Positions 16,125-23,821 of a DNA stretch of 55,341 nucleotides are shown in pieces. Source of the stretch: Xylanivirga thermophila (GTDB taxonomy: Bacteria > Bacillota > Clostridia > Caldicoprobacterales > Xylanivirgaceae). The position numbers and the translations under genes are program-made. Each line of letters starts with the position of its first letter. Position 1 is the first letter of the stretch. A model generated the notes under the pieces. It was not told the origin of the DNA. It did no database searches and saw only the letters and a list, made by a program, of their open reading frames with translations. The stretch covers positions 1-55,341 of the forward strand of contig NZ_RXHQ01000017.1 of the NCBI RefSeq assembly GCF_004138105.1, read 5' to 3'.

Positions 16125-17456
16125 TTAAGTATTTGTAAACAAAAGTGTTATAAATATCCAAAATGGCTTTGTATATATATATCCATAGCTACCTGAGATC
16201 ATGCTGTTTATGAAAATTATAGCCCATACTGCACCAATTGCATATATGAAGCCCTTAGGTTGTAAACCTTTTTTGTACATGATATACAGATTAAGAAATA
16301 CACAATACCATATGTATATAGATACACAAAGCTTTATAATGCCACCATTAAGCATATCACTCAAAAATGCATTATGTGGGCTCATGCTCCCTAACTGAGC
16401 TGCCTTTCCATTCCCGTAAAGCCTGTCCATCTCTTCAGTATATTTTTGGTTATATATGTAACAATCATACCCCGTTCCATTTCCTGTCAAAAGGCTAGAA
16501 ATATTAAAAGATGATATCTCCTTTATAGCAATATTCCATATAGCAGGTCTTTTACCTAATGCAGTACCATTATATATGGTTTTATAATTACTCTTTATAT
16601 TTACCTCTTTTGGTATATCAACACTTGTCTTTAAACTATCATTATAGTCCTCAGAATAAGTCTTTTGTAGGGCTAAAGATACACTTCTTGTAAATAACGG
16701 CACTAAAATCAACAGAGCGCATAAAAATACCACACCTTTTTTACCATCCCGCCAAGGTCTTTTTATGTATATATAACCGATCAATATAAATATTGCAAGT
16801 AAAAATCCTCGCTTTGAGCCACTTAGGATAACTACGGGCATATTTATAATAAAAACTAGTAGCGATATTATATATACCTCACCTTTACCTTCACCTATCC
16901 TGCCCGCATAATAAAGGAGCATCAACATACCCATCAATATACAAGTTGAAAATACATTGTAGTCCTTTATAAGTGATATACGTTTATGGTACAAAAGCCC
17001 CGACCTGTCCATAAAAAAATAAGCACCATAGCAGTATATGGATATACATAAAGATGCCAATCCTATAGATAAAAATACATAATCATGCCATCTACAATCG
17101 CTAGACATCGATATAATCATAATACACATAAATACCATAGGCAATATGGTAGTGTACTTATAAGCTCCGAATAGGGGCACAGGTGAATAAAAAATACCTA
17201 CAATATCTATTGCCATATATGCAATAATTGCGATTATTAGCCTTCTCTCCTCCCCAGTTCTTTCAGTCCATATATCCTTTATTTTTCCAAACCCCATTAC
17301 CACATAAAGTGCAAACAATATACATGATACCACAAAAGTTACTTTATGGTATACAATATCGCAAGACAGCATCATCTGTAGCCAGATTAAAAATACCGTC
17401 ACTATTATAAACATCCCTGTTATGTGCTTAAATTGTTTTTTATCCCTCAAGTCCAT
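16125..17456 (-). CDS. O-antigen polymerase/ligase-like membrane protein (Wzy candidate)
   Basis: A 443-residue protein with about eleven hydrophobic segments and one large extracellular loop (about 270-370). Features of the O-antigen ligase superfamily are SGSKRGFLLAIFILIG in the middle and SMSPHNAFLSDMLNGG after the loop. It lies directly downstream of the flippase gene in the operon, so it is the best candidate for the polymerase of the repeat unit. It contains no duplicated or broken segment. The plus-strand gene at 3603-4745 is a second, only distantly similar member; which of them polymerises and which ligates cannot be told from sequence. Confidence 0.8.
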   Translation of the reverse strand: MDLRDKKQFKHITGMFIIVTVFLIWLQMMLSCDIVYHKVTFVVSCILFALYVVMGFGKIKDIWTERTGEERRLIIAIIAYMAIDIVGIFYSPVPLFGAYKYTTILPMVFMCIMIISMSSDCRWHDYVFLSIGLASLCISIYCYGAYFFMDRSGLLYHKRISLIKDYNVFSTCILMGMLMLLYYAGRIGEGKGEVYIISLLVFIINMPVVILSGSKRGFLLAIFILIGYIYIKRPWRDGKKGVVFLCALLILVPLFTRSVSLALQKTYSEDYNDSLKTSVDIPKEVNIKSNYKTIYNGTALGKRPAIWNIAIKEISSFNISSLLTGNGTGYDCYIYNQKYTEEMDRLYGNGKAAQLGSMSPHNAFLSDMLNGGIIKLCVSIYIWYCVFLNLYIMYKKGLQPKGFIYAIGAVWAIIFINSMISGSYGYIYTKPFWIFITLLFTNT

Positions 17457-17477
17457 CTTTGCTCATTCCCCTTTTTG

Positions 17478-18956
17478 CTACTGTCCATTATTAAAAAGTA
17501 CACCTATGCTATGCCAAAGGGCTAAAAAGTCTTTTTTGTATAGTATATACACAGCCGCCACGTATATGGATATACCAAATAATATGGTTGCCAGCATGAT
17601 CGCAAGTTCCGGTAATTCTACGAGAATTAAAAGGCGTTTCAAAAACATAAGCCCAATAGACATTATACCAGTTGCCACAATTGACGGCAGTACTGATTGC
17701 ATGAAATTACCCATATCTGCATATATTATTCTATTTACCACGCCCTGGTACAAAAATCTGAATATCCAGCCATATAAGGTAATCGACCAAGCTATACCCA
17801 AAAGTCCCCATTGGGCACCTATAAGTATAAATACTATCATGCTACATAGCCTTATGCAGGTCATCCATATTACTGTTCTTATATGCCCCTTGGCCTTCAA
17901 GAGTTGACCCCACAATATTCCTCCTAAACTGTTTGACATGGCATATATGCACAATATTTGGATTATTGGCACGGCAGGCATCCACTTATCCTTAAGGACT
18001 ATACTGGTAAACTCAGGAATTACAAATATTATACCTGCACATATGGGCAGAGAAACAAGCCCTAAAAACTTTATAAGCTTAAAATAACTCTCTGAAATAC
18101 CCTTATCATCATCCTGGAACGTCAAAAAAGCAGGAAACATTACTTTCTGAGTAATGCTGTTTATATGGTCCGGTAGTCCAGTAGATATACTAAATGCAAT
18201 GGAATATAATCCCACCTTGACAGAGGGTAATATTCTGCCTATTACCACCATATCAATCTGCTGGCTTACGATAGTAAGCAGATTAATGAGCATTACATTG
18301 ATACCAAATCTAAAAATATCCCTAAAATATCTGCCATTCACCTCATATATGGATATATGAAAGTCGGTATCAATCCAGAACATAATGGTAATGCATATCT
18401 GGGATACAATTTCCCCATATATTATGCTCCATACACCATATCCTAGATATGCCAGTATTATCTTTACGATAGTACCTAAAAATACCGATATCATATTTAT
18501 TATAGTGCTCTTTTTAAAGTTTAACTCCCTACCAGTTAGTGCCACCTGTACAGATGATGCCGCCCTTATAATAAATACAACGGAAAACGTTTTGAGGTAT
18601 GGCACCATCTGCGGTTTTTTATAATACTCCCCTATGACAGGTGACAAAACTTGTATTAAGGCAAATAAAACTACTCCCACTCCCATGTTTATGAAAAATG
18701 CAGTGGATAAATGTCCCCTATCTATATTTTTTTTCTGAATAATGGCTGTATTAAGTCCCATATCAACCACTACAAGCAGTATATTCATAACTACAGCTAC
18801 AAGGGATACAAGCCCATAATCCTCCGGCATCAAAAACCTTATTATAATTATATTTACTATAAAGCTCACAGCCTGCTGAAGCATCTTTAATATGGTTTCC
18901 CATTTAAAACCGCTTACTATATGCTTACTTATATCTTTCATATCTATAAAATCCAA
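17478..18956 (-). CDS. Wzx-type polysaccharide flippase (MOP superfamily)
   Basis: A 492-residue MOP-superfamily exporter with 12-14 membrane segments and the polysaccharide-synthase signature at the N-terminus (FIVNIIIIRFLMPEDYGLV, near residues 32-50). It moves undecaprenyl-pyrophosphate-linked repeat units to the outer face of the membrane. It is the first gene of the eleven-gene minus-strand operon. The start is either the TTG used here, which has AGGAAGGG very close before it, or the ATG at 18941. The spacing favours neither clearly. Confidence 0.85.
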   Translation of the reverse strand: MDFIDMKDISKHIVSGFKWETILKMLQQAVSFIVNIIIIRFLMPEDYGLVSLVAVVMNILLVVVDMGLNTAIIQKKNIDRGHLSTAFFINMGVGVVLFALIQVLSPVIGEYYKKPQMVPYLKTFSVVFIIRAASSVQVALTGRELNFKKSTIINMISVFLGTIVKIILAYLGYGVWSIIYGEIVSQICITIMFWIDTDFHISIYEVNGRYFRDIFRFGINVMLINLLTIVSQQIDMVVIGRILPSVKVGLYSIAFSISTGLPDHINSITQKVMFPAFLTFQDDDKGISESYFKLIKFLGLVSLPICAGIIFVIPEFTSIVLKDKWMPAVPIIQILCIYAMSNSLGGILWGQLLKAKGHIRTVIWMTCIRLCSMIVFILIGAQWGLLGIAWSITLYGWIFRFLYQGVVNRIIYADMGNFMQSVLPSIVATGIMSIGLMFLKRLLILVELPELAIMLATILFGISIYVAAVYILYKKDFLALWHSIGVLFNNGQ

Positions 18957-19223
18957 CCCTTCCTGACCTACTCATATACTATAAAAAACCATTGAAGCAT
19001 ATCATATACTGTCCGAAGAGTCAATTAAATTACTGAAAGTAACTCATCCTATGCTTTGTTCATATATTATTCATGTAATGTTCATTTTTCGTTTAAAATA
19101 TACTATATTTGTAATAGTCTTATCCTCGGTCAATAGTATTATAACATCAAACGGTTAAGCTTTTAATAGTGGATTTGTTAAAAAACGTTACAGAATTGTA
19201 AACTTTATAAGGCTGTTTATATA

Positions 19224-19252
19224 TTGACTTAAAGACAATTTTGTAGAATAAT
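19224..19252 (+). promoter_or_regulatory. Promoter of the LCP gene in a 358-base divergent gap
   Basis: TTGACT at 19224-19229 and AATAAT at 19247-19252 are 17 bases apart and lie about 60 bases before the LCP start. The gap 18957-19314 must also hold the promoter of the eleven-gene operon on the minus strand. I see several A/T-rich -10-like hexamers around 19060-19110 but no convincing -35 partner. No small ORF or hairpin of note is in the gap. Confidence 0.5.
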
Positions 19253-19314
19253 GATTTTAATGTGTTATTTCTCATTGGCATTTTTAATAGGTTTTTTTGG
19301 AGGTATAAAAGAGA

Positions 19315-20373
19315 ATGAAAAAATTTTTGACAACAATATTAATAATTTTGATAATAGCGTTGGTGGGGGCGGGAGCGTATACAGCTATTCAATTAAATCG
19401 CATAAAGGAAACTCCTTTGGATGAAATCGACGGAGACAATAAGATAACGGAAAAGGACCTTGGCATATCTGATTCAGCACCGGATGAGAAGGATACCGGC
19501 GTTATCAACATCTTGTTATTTGGCGTAGATCGCCGAACTGAAAACGAGAAACCACGTTCCGATAGCATTATGATTGCTACAATTGACAAAAAGTATAAAT
19601 GTGTAAAACTAACATCCATAATGAGAGATACATTTTTACCTATCCCAGGTAAAGAAGACAATAGGATAAATGCAGCATATGCCTTTGGCGGTCCATCACT
19701 TGCCATACGAACAGTAAATTCAAACTTCAACATGGACATCCAGAGATATGTAACGGTAAACTTTCAGGGTATGGAAAAGATAATAGATACCCTTGGCGGG
19801 GTAGAGATAGAGCTTACCAAAGGCGAACCAAAGGTGCTTAACCAATATTTGGACGAACTCAACAAGCTCGACAAGGAAGGTAAAAAATCACCCTATATCA
19901 AAAATACCGGTCTGCAAAAACTTGATGGAAAACAGGCGGTTGCCTATTGCCGTATAAGGTATGTAGGAAATGGAGATTATAAGAGGACAGAACGTCAGCG
20001 TACAGTACTAAACGAACTATTTAAAAAGGCAAAGACCGTAAGTCCTATGAAGATTCCGGAGTTGGTTACGACCATCATCCCCTATATTGAAACCAATATG
20101 TCAAAGACTGAAATGCTTACCCTTGGTGCGTCGGTAATGGGCTTTAAGGATAAGGAATTAAAACAGTTTAGGCTGCCGGTAGAAGGTGCGTATACCGGTA
20201 AAAAAATAAGGGGTATGGAGGTATTGGTTCCTGATATAGAGGCGAACACCAATCTATTACATTCTTTTATCTATGGTGATCCTAGTCAAATGCATCTAGA
20301 CGGAAAAGGCGGTATGGATAAGGAAACCGTAGAAACATTTAAACAACATCCAATAGAGGCAAGTGAAGAATAG
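19315..20373 (+). CDS. LytR-CpsA-Psr (LCP) glycopolymer ligase
   Basis: A membrane-anchored phosphotransferase of 352 residues that moves lipid-linked glycopolymers onto peptidoglycan outside the cell. It has an N-terminal membrane anchor (residues 5-25), then the LCP domain with its polyprenyl-phosphate contacts: D72 and R73/R74 in LLFGVDRR, R81 and D83 in RSDSIMI, and R104/D105 in SIMRDT. GGAGG precedes the ATG with an 11-base gap, longer than usual. It lies between the polysaccharide operon and the rhamnose genes, so it probably anchors this polysaccharide to the wall. It has its own promoter and converges on rmlC. Confidence 0.92.
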   Translation: MKKFLTTILIILIIALVGAGAYTAIQLNRIKETPLDEIDGDNKITEKDLGISDSAPDEKDTGVINILLFGVDRRTENEKPRSDSIMIATIDKKYKCVKLTSIMRDTFLPIPGKEDNRINAAYAFGGPSLAIRTVNSNFNMDIQRYVTVNFQGMEKIIDTLGGVEIELTKGEPKVLNQYLDELNKLDKEGKKSPYIKNTGLQKLDGKQAVAYCRIRYVGNGDYKRTERQRTVLNELFKKAKTVSPMKIPELVTTIIPYIETNMSKTEMLTLGASVMGFKDKELKQFRLPVEGAYTGKKIRGMEVLVPDIEANTNLLHSFIYGDPSQMHLDGKGGMDKETVETFKQHPIEASEE

Positions 20374-20383
20374 ATCAAGAATT

Positions 20384-20425
20384 AAAAAGGGCTTGAGGGC
20401 ATGTTAATGCTCCCCAAGCCTTTTC
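20384..20425. terminator. Terminator between the LCP gene and rmlC
   Basis: AAAAGGGCTTGAGGG (from 20386) can pair with CTCCCCAAGCCTTTT (to 20424), with one bulge, followed by a short T tract on the plus strand. The right arm is inside the last codons of rmlC, so the convergent genes share this region. Confidence 0.55.
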
Positions 20426-20952
20426 CATTTTTTATCCTTGTCCGACAATATAATATCACCTGTTATTCTATCCATAGGCCACTTTATGCCTATTTGAGGG
20501 TCGTTCCAAATAATTCCTCCCTCGTCATCGGGATGATAAAAATCGGTACACTTATACGTAAACTCTGCACTATCAGATAATACTAAAAATCCATGGGCCA
20601 ATCCAGGTGGTATATATAATTGTTTTTTGTTTTCTTCTGACAGGATTATACCATACCATTTACCATATGTAGGGGAACCTTTGCGTATATCAACTGCCAC
20701 ATCGAATACCTCTCCCCTTATAACCCTGACCAATTTTCCCTGGGGATGCTCCTTTTGAAAGTGGAGTCCCCTTAGTACGCCCCTTTGTGATTTTGATTGA
20801 TTATCCTGTACAAACTCTACATCTATTCCTCCCGCCTTAAACCCATTATAGTTATAGGTTTCCATAAAATATCCCCGTTCATCCTCAAATACCGTAGGAG
20901 ATACTACAAAAACCCCAGGTAAGGAAGTCTCTGAAAACTCAAATTTTGCCAT
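20404..20952 (-). CDS. rmlC: dTDP-4-dehydrorhamnose 3,5-epimerase
   Basis: RmlC epimerises C3 and C5 of dTDP-4-keto-6-deoxyglucose, the third step to dTDP-L-rhamnose. The 182-residue cupin has the typical FVQDNQSKSQRGVLRGLHFQ block with its catalytic histidine, and IPPGLAHGFLVLSD. AGGAGGAGG six bases before the ATG lies within the end of rmlB, with one base between the genes. It is last in the rmlDABC operon. Confidence 0.95.
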   Translation of the reverse strand: MAKFEFSETSLPGVFVVSPTVFEDERGYFMETYNYNGFKAGGIDVEFVQDNQSKSQRGVLRGLHFQKEHPQGKLVRVIRGEVFDVAVDIRKGSPTYGKWYGIILSEENKKQLYIPPGLAHGFLVLSDSAEFTYKCTDFYHPDDEGGIIWNDPQIGIKWPMDRITGDIILSDKDKKWKRLGEH

Positions 20953-20953
20953 G

Positions 20954-21979
20954 TCAATCCTCCTCCTTAGAGAGGACTGCTTCCATCCAATCCCTGTTAT
21001 TTATATACCAATCAATAGTCCTTACTATACCATCATTAAACGTAGTAGTAGGTTTCCAGCCAAGCTCCCGCCCTATCTTAGTAGGGTCTATTGCATAACG
21101 TCTATCATGCCCCTTACGGTCTTCTACATACTGTATAAGGTCCTCTGTAATACTATCATCCACATGATCGTTTAAATACCCTATTATAGTCTTTACTATA
21201 TCAATATTGCACCATTCATTATGACCACCTACATTATACACCTCTCCTATCCTGCCATTATGGAGCACCATATCTATTGCCCTGCAATGATCTTCTACAT
21301 ACAGCCAATCCCGTACATTTTTGCCGTCGCCGTATATAGGTAATTTTCTCCCATGTAGGCAGTTATATATCATAAGGGGTATGAGCTTCTCAGGATATTG
21401 ATAAGGTCCATAGTTGTTGCTGCATCTAGTTATATTTATTGGCATCTTAAAGGTGTGATAATACGACATCACTATCAGATCAGCACTGGTCTTGCTGGCA
21501 GAATAAGGGCTTCTAGGTGCTAGAGGTGTTTCTTCCGTAAAATACCCTTCAGCTCCTAAAGAACCATATACCTCATCGGTCGATATCTGCAAGAATTTCT
21601 TGCCGGGTAAAAATCCGTCTCTACATTCCCATGCCTCTTTTGCCACATCTAAGAGTACGTTTGTACCTAATACATTTGTCCTTACAAATACATCTGGCGT
21701 ATCTATACTCCTATCCACATGGCTTTCTGCTGCAAAGTTTACCACATAATCTATATCATATTTAAGAAATATCCCCTTAACGCATTGCCTATCACATATA
21801 TCACCCTTTATGAATGTATACCTAGCATCATCTTCTACGGACTTTAAATTCTCAATATTACCTGCATATGTAAGCTTGTCCAGGTTTATTATTTGATAAT
21901 CATCATATTTATCCAGCATATATAATATAAAATTACTGCCTATAAAACCCGCACCGCCTGTTACCAGTATAGTCTTCAT
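20954..21979 (-). CDS. rmlB: dTDP-glucose 4,6-dehydratase
   Basis: RmlB converts dTDP-glucose to dTDP-4-keto-6-deoxyglucose. It is an extended SDR of about 341 residues with TGGAGFIGSNF at the N-terminus, the STDEVYG active-site block and PYSASKTSADL with the YxxxK-type pair. The ATG at 21979 is chosen because the GGAAAGGATG site is five bases upstream; an ATG three codons earlier overlaps that site. It lies between rmlA and rmlC. Confidence 0.95.
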   Translation of the reverse strand: MKTILVTGGAGFIGSNFILYMLDKYDDYQIINLDKLTYAGNIENLKSVEDDARYTFIKGDICDRQCVKGIFLKYDIDYVVNFAAESHVDRSIDTPDVFVRTNVLGTNVLLDVAKEAWECRDGFLPGKKFLQISTDEVYGSLGAEGYFTEETPLAPRSPYSASKTSADLIVMSYYHTFKMPINITRCSNNYGPYQYPEKLIPLMIYNCLHGRKLPIYGDGKNVRDWLYVEDHCRAIDMVLHNGRIGEVYNVGGHNEWCNIDIVKTIIGYLNDHVDDSITEDLIQYVEDRKGHDRRYAIDPTKIGRELGWKPTTTFNDGIVRTIDWYINNRDWMEAVLSKEED

Positions 21980-22012
21980 AACATCCATCCTTTCCTTTGT
22001 ATATTAGTAGTA

Positions 22013-22735
22013 TTAGATCTCCATCTCTATTTTTGCTGCTAGATCATTTGCAAGGGCTAGGGACTTGAATGTACCCGCATCCGTCCACCATCCCTGCATC
22101 TTGTCATAGGTAAGGGTACCTTGGCTTATATAAGCATTATTTACATCTGTTATCTCAAGCTCGCCCCTATCTGATGGTTTTAAATTCTTTATTATATCAA
22201 ACACCTGATTATCATACATATATATACCCGTTACGCAAAAACTGCTCTTGGGCTTTTGTGGCTTTTCCTCTATCGAGAGTATATGTCCATCTTTTATCTC
22301 GGCAACACCATATCGTTCAGGATCTGGCACTTCCTTTATGAGTATCCGTGCACCCTTATCCTGTTTCTTATAACTATCCACATAAGGTGTGATATCATCT
22401 TCAAATATGTTATCACCTAATATGACTACACATCTATCCTGGCCTACAAATTCACGTCCCAGATCAAGGGCCTGGGCTATGCCTCCCGCCCTATCCTGTA
22501 TCCTATATGTAAACTTAAGCCCCATCTCATAGCCACTTCCCAATAGGTTCACTATTGCCCCTGCATGTTCCTTTCCGGTTACCACTAGTATATCCTCTAT
22601 CCCTGCCTTTTTCAGCTTATATATGGGGTAGTATATCATTGGGTACTTTCCAACGGGTAAAAGGTGCTTATTGGTTACCTTTGTGAGGGGGAAAAGCCTT
22701 GAACCCGTACCCCCTGCAAGTACTATACCTTTCAT
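22013..22735 (-). CDS. rmlA: Glucose-1-phosphate thymidylyltransferase, short form
   Basis: This enzyme activates glucose-1-phosphate to dTDP-glucose. The nucleotidyltransferase signature is GIVLAGGTGSRLFPLTKVTN at the N-terminus, with ILGDNIFEDD carrying the metal aspartate and IEEKPQKPKS. At 240 residues it lacks the C-terminal helices of the 290-residue RmlA form and is the size of SpsI-like enzymes. Its ATG shares one base with the rmlD stop (TAATG), and GGGAGG lies seven bases upstream, so translation is coupled. Its place in rmlDABC fixes the substrate. Confidence 0.93.
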   Translation of the reverse strand: MKGIVLAGGTGSRLFPLTKVTNKHLLPVGKYPMIYYPIYKLKKAGIEDILVVTGKEHAGAIVNLLGSGYEMGLKFTYRIQDRAGGIAQALDLGREFVGQDRCVVILGDNIFEDDITPYVDSYKKQDKGARILIKEVPDPERYGVAEIKDGHILSIEEKPQKPKSSFCVTGIYMYDNQVFDIIKNLKPSDRGELEITDVNNAYISQGTLTYDKMQGWWTDAGTFKSLALANDLAAKIEMEI

Positions 22736-23577
22736 TATTTATCCTCCCTTATATATTCATAGAGTGCATCCTGCCAATTTCTAAATATATCCTTATCAAT
22801 GAGCCTTAGCATAAAATTGTCCAATACGGAATACCCAGGCCTGTTTGCGATGCTACCCAATTCCTCTGTAGTTATTGGCACAACCTCCACATTCATACCC
22901 TTTAGACGAAATATCTCCTTTGCAAAATCATACCAACTGCAACTGCCCTGACAGGTAGCATGATATGTACCATAGCTATTTGTATGCATCATTTCAATGA
23001 TACAATTTGAAAGATCTACAGTACTGGTGGGACTGCCTATCTGATCGTTTACTACCCTTATAGTATCGCCCTTTTGACCCAAGGATAGCATTGTCCTCAC
23101 AAAGTTTTTGCCATCACCGTACAGCCATGCTGTGCGAAATATAAAATGTCTAGGGTTTAGTGAACGTACCATTTCCTCTCCCAGTTTTTTGGATGCCCCA
23201 TATACATTTATAGGGTTGGTTTTTGCATCCTCCTTAAGCGGTACCTTTGAAGTGCCATCAAATACATAATCTGTGGATATATGCACAAGCTTTGCCCCTA
23301 TATCAAAAGTTGCTGCAGCTAAGTTTTGAGGGCCTATGGCATTTATCCTATAAGCTAGATCCACATTTTCTTCGCATGCATCCACCTTTGTATATGCAGC
23401 ACAATTTATAACCACATGGGGCCTTAAGGCCTCTATTGTATCAAAAACCTTGTATGAAGATGTAATATCCAGCTTGTCTATATCCATTGCAGTTAACTCA
23501 TATCCTGCTTTGCCATCAAGTCTTTGGACTATTTCCCGTCCTAACTGACCATCTGCACCGGTTACAAGTATTCTCAT
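22735..23577 (-). CDS. rmlD: dTDP-4-dehydrorhamnose reductase
   Basis: RmlD carries out the last reduction to dTDP-L-rhamnose. It is a 280-residue SDR with ILVTGADGQLGREI at the N-terminus, the HISTDYVFDG block and YGASKKLGEE holding the catalytic YxxxK. It is the first gene of the rmlD-rmlA-rmlB-rmlC operon and overlaps rmlA by one base. An extended -10 promoter lies about 115 bases upstream. Confidence 0.95.
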   Translation of the reverse strand: MRILVTGADGQLGREIVQRLDGKAGYELTAMDIDKLDITSSYKVFDTIEALRPHVVINCAAYTKVDACEENVDLAYRINAIGPQNLAAATFDIGAKLVHISTDYVFDGTSKVPLKEDAKTNPINVYGASKKLGEEMVRSLNPRHFIFRTAWLYGDGKNFVRTMLSLGQKGDTIRVVNDQIGSPTSTVDLSNCIIEMMHTNSYGTYHATCQGSCSWYDFAKEIFRLKGMNVEVVPITTEELGSIANRPGYSVLDNFMLRLIDKDIFRNWQDALYEYIREDK

Positions 23578-23689
23578 ATCTCACACCTATCTTTCCCATG
23601 CATTTTCTAAAAAATATCTTCCTATTTTCATGCATCCTTTTCTAACATTTCCTTTAATAATGTTTACATTTATGTCACATATATTAACT

Positions 23690-23698
23690 ATTATAGCA
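23690..23698 (-). promoter_or_regulatory. Extended -10 promoter of the rml operon
   Basis: Read on the minus strand, TGCTATAAT (23698 down to 23690) is a perfect -10 box with the TGn extension. No good -35 box is seen, which is usual for extended -10 promoters. The leader to rmlD would be about 105 bases. Confidence 0.5.
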
Positions 23699-23762
23699 TA
23701 AAACGTTGGTACTTGGGCAGAAAATACGGTCAGCCACTGAAAATTTTTTGGTATTTTTTTCA

Positions 23763-23791
23763 TTGCCCTCCTTTGGATAAAATGGTATTAT
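23763..23791 (+). promoter_or_regulatory. Promoter of the phosphodiester-glycosidase gene
   Basis: TTGCCC (23763-23768) and TATTAT (23786-23791) are 17 bases apart, and TGG before the -10 gives a TGn extension. The start codon is 31 bases downstream, with AAGGAGG before it. Confidence 0.5.
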
Positions 23792-23821
23792 TAAACTATT
23801 GTTACGAAGGAGGCTGACATA

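Noticed and set aside
19389-19739. Long minus-strand frame inside the LCP gene
   Set aside because: It is fully within a well-supported gene and has no ribosome-binding site or recognisable motif.
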